The notes below the pieces were generated by a model, which was not told the DNA's origin, made no database searches, and saw only the letters and a program-made list of their open reading frames with translations. The translations under genes were made by a program, and so were the position numbers. Shown here piece by piece: positions 8,281 to 17,573 of a stretch of 64,000 bases of DNA. Within the stretch, counting starts at the first letter, position 1. The number at the start of each line of letters is the position of its first letter. This DNA is from Rhodoglobus vestalii (GTDB lineage: Bacteria > Actinomycetota > Actinomycetes > Actinomycetales > Microbacteriaceae): assembly GCF_006788895.1 (NCBI RefSeq), contig NZ_VFRA01000001.1, forward strand, positions 1,178,001-1,242,000, written 5' to 3'.

Positions 8281-9167
8281 TCAAAATCATCTCCACGTTC
8301 ATCGTGGTCATCCTCGCGTCAGCGCTGGCATCCGGCTGTTCCGCAATGGATGAGCCCGTGACTTCAGGAAGTAGGCCCGACGCCGCTCCAAGAGTGCCGT
8401 CACCGATAGTCCCCGTCGGTTGTTCGACCGGAAGCCTCGCTGTCGGGGAAGAAGGAACCGAGTATTTTGAGGGAACGGATGTACCCATTTCTGTTATCGG
8501 GCGCGAGTGCTTCGATCTATTTGTCAAGCCGGATGTCTCTCGGGATGCTTCCGCCGATCAGCGCTACACCGTAGAAGAATTTTGCGAGAAACTGGGAATC
8601 GAAACAGAGCTGAACGCACTCATGGGGCACGGAAACATGGCGACGGGTCACGGCAACATACCGGGATACTTCGCGTATACCGACGATGACTTCAACGGTG
8701 GGGTTTCAGCGCTTCTCGCGGGTACATGCTCGTTTCAAATACCCTTGGAAGAATTGCGATCTCCACAGAACGAAGGTGATCCCTCGCGCAACGCTATTGA
8801 TATTTCATGGATAAGTACCGGACACTCGTTCGTTGGTGAACCACCCTTCGAAGTCTTCCAGCGAGACGTGAGCGGTCTACCTTTCACGGACCTGGAGGGT
8901 GTCGGCGAATACGCAGTTCGTGTCGATAAAAGCGAGTCGGTCATTGCATTCGCAGCTATCTCGCCCTCTGACGACGGAGAGCGCCAACGCATATTTGCGG
9001 AAATTTTGATCGACTTCTCACCATCCCGTGCGGATATTGCCTCCGGTCTCGGCGATTTAGCACCAGGCTTGCTGTCGACAGTCCTTGACCGCGGCGGTGA
9101 ACTACTCAATGGTTACATCGACTATTCCGCGTACTCTCTGTATACCCAATATCCCGAGTACGGGTGA
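8277..9167 (+). CDS. Putative lipoprotein
   Basis: A 296-residue protein with a signal peptide and lipobox (SALASGCSA, Cys about residue 21). The mature part contains spaced Cys residues (VGCST, RECFD, EEFCEKL, AGTCSF) and resembles the large, loosely conserved class of DUF3558-like actinobacterial lipoproteins in layout, though I cannot assign it firmly. The ATG overlaps the stop of the reductase-like gene (ATGA). Its 5' end lies just outside the 2.15-kb repeat. Confidence 0.58.
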   Translation: MIKIISTFIVVILASALASGCSAMDEPVTSGSRPDAAPRVPSPIVPVGCSTGSLAVGEEGTEYFEGTDVPISVIGRECFDLFVKPDVSRDASADQRYTVEEFCEKLGIETELNALMGHGNMATGHGNIPGYFAYTDDDFNGGVSALLAGTCSFQIPLEELRSPQNEGDPSRNAIDISWISTGHSFVGEPPFEVFQRDVSGLPFTDLEGVGEYAVRVDKSESVIAFAAISPSDDGERQRIFAEILIDFSPSRADIASGLGDLAPGLLSTVLDRGGELLNGYIDYSAYSLYTQYPEYG

Positions 9168-9640
9168 GAGACGACGCTAAACGAACCGAAGAGCGGTTAA
9201 TAGATTTTCCCAGATCATGCGCGACGCAGACGCTGCGCAAGCGGAAACGCGACCATACTATCCGCCGGCTCTTTTGGAACCATCGAGCGGCCAAAGCGCT
9301 CGTTCCCTGTCCTTCCGGTTTGGATGATTTGAGCTGCGCGACTGCTCAAGGTGGCAACCCAGACAACAGCTACGGATCGCTACATCCGGTACGTGAGCGG
9401 AGCGGCTTATGTTTCTCGACCTCGCTCGTGCGTTGAAGAGGGTAGGGACTCTAGTGTGAACGCGATGATTTCACTTTCGCTCGACTACCGGCTGAGACCC
9501 CGTACGACGAACTCGCAGACAGCGACCACTGCCGCTCATCAGGCATCTTAGGGCCGCTCCCAGCGCGACGGAGCGTATAAACTTGAATCGCTATCTGTCC
9601 TGATCTAAGAAATCCTTCGGGTAGTGTCCCGCCTCGCGGA
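9168..9640. other. No recognisable gene
   Basis: Short frames here lack initiation signals and resemble nothing I know. The right edge (about 9620-9655) matches the terminal sequence found just after the intact IS110-type transposase at 22529: gaca-aca/cga-ataggagcatcc read on the opposite strand. Confidence 0.35.
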
Positions 9641-9654
9641 TGCTCCTATCGTTG

Positions 9655-10351
9655 TCAAACAGCTCTTGGGTCTGTATTGGACTCGTCTTGCGCGAGGTTG
9701 TCGAGCCAGGTTTCGTAGGTGTTCTGGAGCTCCCTATCGGAGCGTTCACCCAGTTCCCGGTGCCGTAGGCGCTGGTGTGGAATGCCCAGCTGGTGGGCGG
9801 CTTTGGTCATGGCTAGCTGCAGCGTTTGCCGCCGCTGGCGCAGCAGTGGTCCCTGGGGTGTGCTGATCTCTGGGTTGGTGACCTGGGCGAACATCTCGTT
9901 CGCGACGTGTCGTTTGAAGCAGCGGACGATGTCAGGATCGGAGAGACCCTCAGTGCGGCGTTTGTCGAAGTAGGCCATCGTGCGAGGGTCTTTGTGGCGG
10001 CGCCGGCTGAGGACGATGCGGCGCGGAGTTGGCGTGGCGGTCGCCGCCGCGGGAGAGACAATGTCGGTGGCGCACTCCAGAGGACGCCGGGATCGGGGCA
10101 ACGCCGCAGAGCGCAGCGAACTGCGCTCTGGTTCCGACCCGATCTGGATTGTCACCCAGGGTCGCCAACAAGGTGCTCGCGACGACCGACCGGACTCCGC
10201 GGGCGGAAAGTAGTGCAGGGTTGCTCAGCCGGGTGAGATCCCCGAGCTGTGCATCAATATCGACGACCTCCGCCACGAGCATTTGGCTGCGCTGGGCCAG
10301 GTGTTTGAGGCAGAGCCTGCTGATGTTGTCGGGAGTTGTGCCGCCAGCCAA
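9655..10351 (-). pseudogene. IS110-family transposase remnant (C-terminal half, frameshifted)
   Basis: Two minus-strand frames together spell the C-terminal half of an IS110 transposase. One carries LSNPALLSARGVRSVVASTL and FAALCGVAPIPASSG (the Transposase_20 domain); the other carries YFDKRRTEGLSDPDIVRCFKR and LGIPHQRLRHRELG. Both align with the intact IS110 at 21227-22528. The N-terminal DEDD domain is missing and the frames are offset, so the gene is dead. Confidence 0.8.
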
Positions 10352-10516
10352 GGCGCAACAGCTGCGGCCGCTCCTATATGTGATGAATTCGATGCTGACT
10401 CAGCCCACACAGGCGGACTGCAAGAGTTCACTGACCGGTGTTTCCGCGGGAGCTTCTATCGATCAATGAGTTGGGCGTGGCAGGAGTGCAACCTTGACTT
10501 CGGCAGCGACGATTAG
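10343..10516 (+). pseudogene. C-terminal lipoprotein fragment, copy 1 of 3
   Basis: The frame QGATAAAAPICDEFDAD ... SMSWAWQECNLDFGSDD-stop is nearly the same as the end of the decayed gene at 19835-20449. Upstream it runs straight into the IS110 remnant, so only the 3' end survives. A third, shorter copy lies at 11738-11861. Confidence 0.6.
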
Positions 10517-10652
10517 CGCACCGCACACTTTCCAGTGTGCTTCGGAGTGCCAACTATGTACGCACCTCAGAAATCCGCGTCAGGGCCGGCTGCACGGTTC
10601 GGTAAGTTTGACCTGACTTTTGGTTCGCCCGAGAAGCGCATTTAATCGCGCT

Positions 10653-11047
10653 CCTTCTGCGTTCGAATCCGTAGTTATAAACTTGGCGCTAGAAACTGGG
10701 TGTAGCTATGCTGATGCAGACATATCCAACGGCCCGGACAACGGACATGAACACCCGCAGGGTCGACATAGCCCGAGACCTTTAGCAATCTAGGTATCGA
10801 ATCGGGGCACTGGTTGCCGCCAATTGAAGAACCCGAAATAAGTTCATTGCACGAAGGAGCTACTGATGCGGTCATTGTTACCCACTCTTGTTCTCGCAGT
10901 TCTGCTGGGCATAACCGCCTGTTCGAGCCCCGGCGAATCTTCTCCGGCAGATCAAAGCGGCGCTTCGGCAGAGCCGAGCGAGACCGAGCCTGAAATTACC
11001 TACGAACAAGATATTGCAGCAGCTATCGCTGAGCGACCAACTGTCGG
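10653..11047. repeat. 395-bp direct repeat, copy 1 (promoter plus lipoprotein leader)
   Basis: Matches 25578-25972 with one difference that I can see (10837, A versus C). It covers about 210 bases upstream of a lipoprotein ATG and the first 61 codons. At 11048 the two copies abruptly diverge, although the proteins stay homologous. Confidence 0.85.
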
Positions 11048-11618
11048 ATCTCCTGAATACACAGAACTTGTTGACTCTTACCGAATAAATTCATCAGAAC
11101 ACAAAACAAGCGAAGACGCCGTTCTCGCTTTCGGTAGAACCCTGGTTCAGGACTGGTTCGGTGCGGGACACGACGAAGTACCAAAGAATTTTTATGACCA
11201 AGCTCTTGCACTTTCCATAGATGAAAAGGTCGAGAAAATGGAGCCTGACTATTGGTCTGAAGTGTTCTGTGAAGCACTCTTTGGCACTGACCGCGCGAGT
11301 CTCACAAATGAACAACAAGGTGTGTTCGATGCCATCCTTCGGGATCAAAGAATGTTCTTGGCGCAGAGGATCCTTACGGCTAGCGAAGACAACCCGACAA
11401 AACTTGCCGTTTTGTCTGATTCAGTTGAGTTCGACATTAATCTGGCGAGATATTTAAACGGGCGTTATAACTTCACCTTTTGGCCAAATGAGGATAATAC
11501 CTTAACGAATGTTAATGATAATCAAATCGAGAACAAGCCACGAGAAAATAGCATCGGGTTCACAATCAGGCTGGACCCGGAAACGGACAGCTGGATCTAT
11601 GGCGCCAAAGACTTGTAA
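10866..11618 (+). CDS. Putative lipoprotein, family A member 1
   Basis: A 250-residue protein with signal peptide and lipobox (LLGITACSS, Cys about residue 19), a Ser/Glu-rich linker, then a helical domain (YEQDIAAAIAERPTVGSPEY, VLAFGRTLVQDWF) and a beta-rich end with RYNFTFWPNEDN. A good ribosome site (gaaggagc) precedes the ATG. The first 61 residues are identical to those of the protein at 25791, while the rest is related but diverged. Proteins at 13525 and 38326 share the same layout. Function unknown; surface-anchored immunity or adhesion roles are guesses. Confidence 0.62.
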   Translation: MRSLLPTLVLAVLLGITACSSPGESSPADQSGASAEPSETEPEITYEQDIAAAIAERPTVGSPEYTELVDSYRINSSEHKTSEDAVLAFGRTLVQDWFGAGHDEVPKNFYDQALALSIDEKVEKMEPDYWSEVFCEALFGTDRASLTNEQQGVFDAILRDQRMFLAQRILTASEDNPTKLAVLSDSVEFDINLARYLNGRYNFTFWPNEDNTLTNVNDNQIENKPRENSIGFTIRLDPETDSWIYGAKDL

Positions 11619-11737
11619 CTGGGGTCTGCTGTACGTTCTAATGGCGGTTATTGGTCACCCCGTCGAGGTAGCTGGTGTGTTCATAATGAACTCCAAGTCG
11701 ATGACGAGCGACCGGCCCAGCTAACAAGCTCCCGAAG

Positions 11738-11861
11738 CCTATCGACGAGTCGTGTGTGGAGGAGGTTGCATTCCTTCGAACGATCGCCACTTAAGGTGCA
11801 ACAGCTGCGGCCACTCCTACATGTGATGAAATCGATGCTGACTCGGCCCACACAGGCCGAC
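11738..11861 (+). pseudogene. C-terminal lipoprotein fragment, copy 2 of 3
   Basis: Similar to 20223-20345: cgacgagtcgtg, ttgcattccttcgaac and caacagctgcggccactcc are shared. It carries a TAA within the homologous frame and is cut off by the left end of the IS3 element at 11862; the missing part does not resume after the element. Confidence 0.55.
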
Positions 11862-11926
11862 GGGTCTGCTGCAGGAACTGGTGTCACCTGATCTTTAGGG
11901 ATTCGTCCCTGAGGGAGGATGTCAGC

Positions 11927-12232
11927 ATGCCCAGTCCGTATCCCAAGGAGTTTCGGGAGGACGTTGTTGCGGTCGCTCGCCGTCGTGATCCAGGAGTGAC
12001 GCTTGCGCAGATCGCGAGTGATTTCGGGGTCTCTGATCAGACGTTGTTGAACTGGCTCAAGCGGGCCGATATTGAGGAAGGTGTTCGTCCCGGTCAGACT
12101 CGGGATGATGCCGGTGAGGTGCGGGAGTTGCGTCGCCGGAACAGACTCTTGGAGCAGGAGAACGAGGTGCTGAGGCGGGCGGCGGCATATTTGTCGCAGG
12201 CGAACCTCAAGCTCGGTGGTTCCCCAAAATGA
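11927..12232 (+). CDS. IS3 transposase OrfA
   Basis: A 101-residue DNA-binding subunit. The N-terminal helix-turn-helix is clear (FREDVVAVARR ... TLAQIASDFGVSDQTLLNWLKRA) and a leucine-zipper-like coiled coil follows (ELRRRNRLLEQENEVLRRAAAYL). A ribosome site (gggagg) lies upstream. Its stop overlaps the orfB ATG as ATGA just after CCCCAAAA, which could allow reinitiation or frameshifting to make OrfAB. Confidence 0.9.
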   Translation: MPSPYPKEFREDVVAVARRRDPGVTLAQIASDFGVSDQTLLNWLKRADIEEGVRPGQTRDDAGEVRELRRRNRLLEQENEVLRRAAAYLSQANLKLGGSPK

Positions 12233-13107
12233 TCTACCCGCTCGTGAGCGAGCTCGCCGGCGACGGGGTCCCCGTCACGGTGACGTGCCGGGTTCTCAAG
12301 CTTGCCCGTCAGCCCTACTATCGGTGGAAACGCAGTCCGGTCGGGGAAGCCGAGTGGCGGCGTGCGCAGCGCATGAACGTGCTCTTCGACGGTCACGTTG
12401 ACGATCCAACACTCGGGTATCGGCAGCTGGCGAACTTCGCACGACGCCGCGGTGCTCGAATGAGTCGCCGGACCGCGTGGGCGTTGGCCCGTCAGGTTGG
12501 CGCGGTCTCGACCTCGCAGCGCACCAAACGCGGCAAGGGCAAACGGCCCGGGCCGCCCGTATTCGATGATCTGGTGCAGCGTATGTTCACGGCGTCCGCA
12601 CCGAACCGGCTCTGGCTCACGGATTTGACCGAGCATTGGACCGCGGAAGGCAAGCTCTACTGCTGCATGATCAAAGATGCTTGGTCCAATCGGATCGTGG
12701 GCTACTCGATCAAGCCGACCATGCACGCAGACATCGTCGTGGACGCGATCGAGCATGCCGTCCAACGCCGCGGAGACGTCGCTGGCTGCATCCTGCACGC
12801 CGACAGGGGCAGCCAATTTCGGTCCCAAGCCGTCGCGCGAGCTCTGCGCCGACACGACATGGTCGGCTCGATGGGTCGCGTTGCCTCAGCCGCGGACAAC
12901 GCCGCGATGGAGTCGTTCTGGTCGCTGCTGCAGAAGAACGTCCTCAACCAGCAACGCCGATGGGCCAGCCGTCAGGACCTGCGCCTCGCGATCGTGACCT
13001 GGGTCGAGCGCCGCTACCACCGCCAACGAGAACAAGACGGGCTCGGTGGCTTGACCCCCATCGAGTTCGAAGCCACCATGGAACCATCAATGGCCCTCGT
13101 GGCCTAA
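12229..13107 (+). CDS. IS3 transposase OrfB (rve integrase domain)
   Basis: A 292-residue catalytic subunit. The N-terminal HTH_21-type segment (HVDDPTLGYRQLANFARRRG) precedes the retroviral-integrase core. The DDE triad is complete: Asp132 in LWLTDLTEH, Asp192 in LHADRGSQF and Glu228 in NAAMESFWS, with the D-35-E spacing of IS3 elements. The frame is uninterrupted, so the element may still move. Confidence 0.92.
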   Translation: MIYPLVSELAGDGVPVTVTCRVLKLARQPYYRWKRSPVGEAEWRRAQRMNVLFDGHVDDPTLGYRQLANFARRRGARMSRRTAWALARQVGAVSTSQRTKRGKGKRPGPPVFDDLVQRMFTASAPNRLWLTDLTEHWTAEGKLYCCMIKDAWSNRIVGYSIKPTMHADIVVDAIEHAVQRRGDVAGCILHADRGSQFRSQAVARALRRHDMVGSMGRVASAADNAAMESFWSLLQKNVLNQQRRWASRQDLRLAIVTWVERRYHRQREQDGLGGLTPIEFEATMEPSMALVA

Positions 13108-13140
13108 ACCGAAACTGACACCAGTTCCTGCATCAGACCC

Positions 13141-13524
13141 GCACTTCGCCACTCTCTGGCTATTGTCATCGAGGACTAAAAGACCGCGAGTGACACATAA
13201 AGACATGGGCGCAGCCGCTCTTGCCCAGCTGCCCCTAGATCGCACCGGTACTTTCGCGAGATCAACCCTGTCTCCCCAAGTGATGAGTCGAGGGACAAGC
13301 CTCCTAATGACGCTGATGAGCGCCGCCGCTCCGCTACTAGGTCAGGACGAGAGCATCCAGCGAACGCAGCTCGATGTCAAGGCCGAGAGGAAAGTGTCGC
13401 TGGACGAGCCCCCGATACATGAGGTCACCGGCTCGAGTGATCGGATGTAGGGATGCTCATGATCGCGGGCACTCGAGATCTCGCGTTCTGCGAAACCTCA
13501 CATCAGTTCAAAAAGGTATCCTTA
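13141..13524. other. No recognisable gene
   Basis: Sequence between the IS3 right end and the convergent gene at 13525. Short frames have no initiation signals and low plausibility. Nothing interpretable seen. Confidence 0.35.
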
Positions 13525-14310
13525 TCAGAACGATTCGTCGGCGTTATTCACGAAGTACCAGTTCGTTTCTGACTCGGACTTCTTTACAACCTTAAGGTGC
13601 ATACTCGCACCGTAGTTAAGGTCATCGGCAGTGGCTCCCAGTTCGGGGTTGTACCCCAACGGTCGTGTGTATATATCAGTTTCGCTACTTGATCTGATGC
13701 CTGTTTCCGTCAGAACCAACGCTGATGGACTAAGTGTGGTGAGGTTTTTTTGTATAGCATACGATATCATCTCTACTACTATTGCTTGGTTGGTTGGAAG
13801 TGTAGCCTCTGCATATTCACTCCGCACGGCATCGGGTCCGTACAGTGTATTGCCATAGCCAATGTCGTAATAGGAAAGATTTAGCTGTTTGATAATGCCG
13901 AGTGCAGTATCTTCAGAGGTTTCAGTGTCATTCTCTACGGCCCATTGAACTTGGTCGTCAAAGCTCATATTTGCAATTTCCCTAAACTGCAACTCGGCAA
14001 GCTCAGACCGTAGAACCGAAAACGCGTAGACGACGTCTTCTGGGGACTGCCCCTCCACGTATGGAACTTTAATATCTTTAAAGAGTTCCATATACTCCGA
14101 CGAACCAATTTCAGGTCGTGCATTAATAAGGTCCTGGATAGCCTCAGTTTGGTTAGTGGGCTCTGGTTCTTCGGCTGGGGCCAATGCGCTGTTGTCCGCG
14201 CCTTGTGGTGCTTTGCCGCCCCCGTTCGATAGGCCGACAAAAAGAGCTGCGCCACCCACGAGCAGTCCGATGACGATGAGACTCGCAATAAAAATTCGTT
14301 TCGTTGACAT
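13525..14310 (-). CDS. Membrane-anchored exported protein, family A-like
   Basis: A 261-residue protein with an N-terminal uncleaved-looking span (IFIASLIVIGLLVGGAALFVG) and no lipobox Cys. After a Pro/Glu linker it shows the layout of the lipoproteins at 10866 and 25791: INARPEIGSSEYMELF, SPEDVVYAF and a long beta-rich C-terminus ending NWYFVNN. Its base composition is more AT-rich than its neighbours, as for the other family members, which suggests a shared foreign origin. Function unknown. Confidence 0.6.
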   Translation of the reverse strand: MSTKRIFIASLIVIGLLVGGAALFVGLSNGGGKAPQGADNSALAPAEEPEPTNQTEAIQDLINARPEIGSSEYMELFKDIKVPYVEGQSPEDVVYAFSVLRSELAELQFREIANMSFDDQVQWAVENDTETSEDTALGIIKQLNLSYYDIGYGNTLYGPDAVRSEYAEATLPTNQAIVVEMISYAIQKNLTTLSPSALVLTETGIRSSSETDIYTRPLGYNPELGATADDLNYGASMHLKVVKKSESETNWYFVNNADESF

Positions 14311-14339
14311 CTATCTCTCTGCCTGTTCGAGCTGCGTCA

Positions 14340-14963
14340 CGACGATAGAAGTCATATGGTTTTGTCGATGCCTCACGCACGCGGACGCAGTGATGGCCGT
14401 TGCAAACTCCCGGCGGACTTACTACCTGTCTTTGCGCTAAACAGTACTTCATCCAAGCCACCGAAATAATCGATTTATGCGTTTCGCACCATCCATTTTG
14501 GTCCTTCTGATGTCGAGAGGGTGCACCTGCGGCAGAGCAAAACTCTTGGCACGCGATACGCAGTCAAACGCGCAACTATCTCAAATACCAGCCGGCATCC
14601 CTAGAGCTTCCCCCGAAAACTCTAAATCACCCCCATGCGCAAAGCCGGGGCCCGCTCGGAAAAGTCGCTGAGGTTCTCGGCTAGTCCACGCAAGCGATAC
14701 GTCGGACGCCACGATGAATCCACCTCGGGGAGTTCTTCGTGAGCAGACGGGGCCTGCTGCACAGATAGGTGACGCATCGCGACATAGTGAACGACCGAAC
14801 CCGTCAGCCCCGTGATCAGCGATCAATAGGTCGCCCTCATGAGATAGACCACATCGCACGCAAACACTGGACCGAGTAGAGCCACGAAGGCCCCATTCCG
14901 TCCGAAATCCGACCCGAAACTTTGTGAAGTGTGGGCAAAGTGTGGGCAAACAAAAACAGGCCC
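14340..14963. other. Intergenic region with arm-like repeats
   Basis: No gene recognised in 14340-14815. From about 14815 to 14963 the sequence matches the left flanks of the other two att-like sites (cgatcaataggtcg, gcaaacactgg, gacccgaaactttgtgaag and two GTGGGCAAA-type units). Confidence 0.45.
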
Positions 14964-17111
14964 GACCGCACTCCACGAGAAAGTGCTGGTCAGACCTGCT
15001 TTTTTTGGTGCGCCCGGAGGGATTTGAACCCCCGGCCTATTGATCCGTAGTCGAAAGCCGTTCCCGCAGAACTATGCAGAAGTGCTCAAACTTGCTGCAA
15101 AACACTGGTGACTGGGCGCGACTCCGATGCCGCGCGTTGACTGGGGTGCTCCCCAAGTGTGGGTGAAATGTGGGCACGCCCCAATTGAATAAGTCTCATA
15201 GAGTTAGACCTCCGTTGAATCGTTGCTGACATCATTGGGGCGATTCGGTCGTCACCGAGGTTGCAAGATACGCGGCCTGGCAGGTGGTCCCCTTCTGGAC
15301 ACCAAGCGTTGATGCTGGCCCGCTCTCCAGTTTGCAGCAGGAGTGAAACGCAGATCCGCAGCAGTTCTCCTCCCCACCCCCGAAGAAGGCCTTTACACGG
15401 CAAGGTCGATGCTGCCACTCTAAACATTTGAGTAGTAATCTCTTTTCAGTCGGATCCGAGTATCCGACTTCTAACCCGATGGAATCAAACCCCGATGACT
15501 TTCACGCATTCCCAAACTCATGGCGCCAATAGACGCGGCACTGTAGTTCCCGTAGTCAGCCCCGTCCCCGATTTGATCCAGGCCCGAGGCCGGCGCGATA
15601 CCACGGTTCGTCCTATGAGGCGCAAACCTGATCGCCATTGCGCGATAGGACGCAGGATGCCGCGGAGCGACTCGTGCGGCTACGACCACGATCAGACCAG
15701 CCTCGAGCGCTCCTGCCCTAATAACGCGGTCAGCTAGGTGCAGACGAAAAGGTCAGACCCAGGGATACAGGCAGCTATCGGATACCAATTGCGTAGACGG
15801 CATACCGATTGGGACGAAGCGCCGAAGCAGGCAACTTTTAGCCGCGCGGGGATTATTAATCGCGCTGAGAAAATTCGTGCCGCCGTTGAAGAGGTAACGG
15901 GGTCATCTGATCACCTGGGGGTCGATGCAGCATTCGAAGAAACACGCAGTTTCGTAGACACAGCTTTCGATATCTATGAAGGCAAGATCGAATCCGAGCA
16001 ATACGGATGGGTGTTTGCCGTCCCCGGCCGCAACGAAACATCACAAGGTAATGAGTATGAGACCGAAGTAACTCCGTTCCTGCCGATTCTCAGTTCGGTA
16101 TATGGAGTCGACGACAAAACGCGCCAGCACACGACCGCGAGGCTTGCACCGTGTGTCATCGAAACCCATAAGGGACGCGCTTCCATGAAGGGTGCCGTCG
16201 TCTGGACACCGCTATACGTCAATGCCGCAACCCGCCTTGATACCAATTTGTGGAGACGATTTGTAGTCGACAACACCGCCGGCATCCGACACAGCGTCAA
16301 TCGAACTGCTGAATTTGCAGCACACCGCCTTGGCGCCCGGGTTATGGGGCTAGGTGCCAGCATTCCCAGTTTTACGCAGCTCGGAAAATCGATCAAGCAA
16401 GAAGGACTCATCACCACGACCGGCCACGCTGGGACGGTGCATTTGCTGAACGAGACTGTGCGCCACGTCGTCGAAACCCGCGGCACCTCGGAAAAAACTA
16501 TCGGACTACTCGGGGCAGGATCTATCGGAAGCTCATGGGCAGAGCTGCACCTACTTACTGACAGAAAACACCGCGTCAGCGTCTATGACCGCAACCACTC
16601 CCAAGTCGATAGATTGCGTCGAAAGGTAGAACAGGAACGGGTTGATGTCGAAAGCCACGAGTTCAATGTTTTGGAGTCATCCGACATCATCGTCTCGGCA
16701 ATCAATCGCACCCTCGACCTAGACGAAATGGAATACCAAACTGACCGGCAAATAAGCTTGCAAGGCAAAGTCATCATCGACGATAGTCAGCCCGGAGCCT
16801 TCGACCGCAAGCAAGTTGAAGCCCGCGGCGGAACGCTCATTTGGGTGGTGGGTCAAGACACCTCGGATGCTCAAGCATTACATCGCCCGGGCGGCTATAG
16901 CTTTGGCGACACTGCCGGCCTACATGGGAAAGGTGCGGTCTGGGGCTGCGAAGCTGAAGTCGCAGCTATATGCCTTGAAGATCGACTAGATCTTGCGGTG
17001 AGTAGTCACGTAACCCATGAGATGGCGACGAATATAGGGGCTCTCTGCCATTCGATCGGCGTAGAAGTCGCTCGCCCTCTGCAATCATTCGGGGCGCCCG
17101 TGCAACTCAAC
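14964..17111. repeat. 2.15-kb direct repeat, copy 2
   Basis: Apparently identical to 6052-8199. The 8.9 kb between the copies (one complete att-to-att module) carries the IS3 element, the IS110 remnant and lipoprotein genes. Recombination between the two copies would remove or circularise that module. Confidence 0.85.
15006..15052 (-). other. Att-like tRNA-Arg(ACG) 3' fragment, copy 3
   Basis: Identical to copy 2 over the tRNA part, including CCA. Two GTGGGCAAA-type units lie to its left (14931-14949) and the gtgtgggtgaaatgtgggca motif to its right (about 15158-15178). Confidence 0.7.
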
Positions 17112-17123
17112 CCGGAATCATGA
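15738..17123 (+). CDS. Acyl-ACP reductase-like protein, copy 2
   Basis: Same protein as at 6826-8280 up to about residue 457; here the frame ends after ...VQLNPES with TGA, giving 461 residues. Because this copy ends in an ordinary stop and the other gains a tail from new sequence, copy 2 probably keeps the original C-terminus. The Rossmann loop (GLLGAGSIGSSW) and the TTTGHAGT segment are intact. The GTG start directly follows an in-frame TAG and lacks a clear ribosome site. Confidence 0.55.
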   Translation: MQTKRSDPGIQAAIGYQLRRRHTDWDEAPKQATFSRAGIINRAEKIRAAVEEVTGSSDHLGVDAAFEETRSFVDTAFDIYEGKIESEQYGWVFAVPGRNETSQGNEYETEVTPFLPILSSVYGVDDKTRQHTTARLAPCVIETHKGRASMKGAVVWTPLYVNAATRLDTNLWRRFVVDNTAGIRHSVNRTAEFAAHRLGARVMGLGASIPSFTQLGKSIKQEGLITTTGHAGTVHLLNETVRHVVETRGTSEKTIGLLGAGSIGSSWAELHLLTDRKHRVSVYDRNHSQVDRLRRKVEQERVDVESHEFNVLESSDIIVSAINRTLDLDEMEYQTDRQISLQGKVIIDDSQPGAFDRKQVEARGGTLIWVVGQDTSDAQALHRPGGYSFGDTAGLHGKGAVWGCEAEVAAICLEDRLDLAVSSHVTHEMATNIGALCHSIGVEVARPLQSFGAPVQLNPES

Positions 17124-17333
17124 GCTCGAACCACCGATCCCAGTCGGCAGCTGGACAATATTCGTTCTCTTTGGCTAAATGAGCAATGTCGACATGTGCG
17201 GCATCGTGTCACAGGGCGGCCACCCATCACGAGTAGAGCATCAGGTCTCGCCGGCAGTGAGTTTCCGTCCGAACAAATACTCGAACCTATTCGGGGGGCA
17301 TCGCTCAACACTCTGAGGTGATAATTTTTCGGG

Positions 17334-17567
17334 ATGACTGATGCAACCCCCGATAACCCGCAGAGCCCCGAAAGCACAATGCCCGTCTCGGCTGAGTTCA
17401 AGCGCAAACCTCGAATCATGCTTGGGACTTTCTGGCTGCTAATCGCCGCGCTCCTGATCTTTGTGGGGTTTTCTGGCACGTGGTGGATAGCCCTTCTCGG
17501 CATCGCAACCTTCGCCTACTCCATCTACCTCTATCGCGGAGGCCGCTTCGGCTTCTGGTTCATTTGA
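17334..17567 (+). CDS. Small two-span membrane protein
   Basis: A 77-residue protein with a polar, Pro/Ser-rich N-terminal tail and two adjacent hydrophobic helices (GTFWLLIAALLIFVGF and WWIALLGIATFAYSIYLY) separated by a tight turn. Family not recognised. The next gene starts six bases after its stop, so they are likely an operon. Confidence 0.55.
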   Translation: MTDATPDNPQSPESTMPVSAEFKRKPRIMLGTFWLLIAALLIFVGFSGTWWIALLGIATFAYSIYLYRGGRFGFWFI

Positions 17568-17573
17568 GTTCTC

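Larger units (their letters stand above)
11862..13140 (+). mobile_element. IS3-family insertion sequence, intact
   Basis: A 1279-bp element bounded by 25-bp terminal inverted repeats (11862-11886 and 13116-13140) with one mismatch; the inner 17 bases (TGCAGGAACTGGTGTCA) are perfect. It carries overlapping orfA and orfB. I see no convincing target-site duplication (flanks ccgac and gcact). It sits in a degenerate lipoprotein fragment. Confidence 0.85.

Noticed and set aside
10655..10675. T-loop-like sequence tgcgttcgaatccgtag as another tRNA or att core (also at 25580)
   Set aside because: The flanking bases do not form a T-stem or acceptor stem, and no repeat arms surround it.
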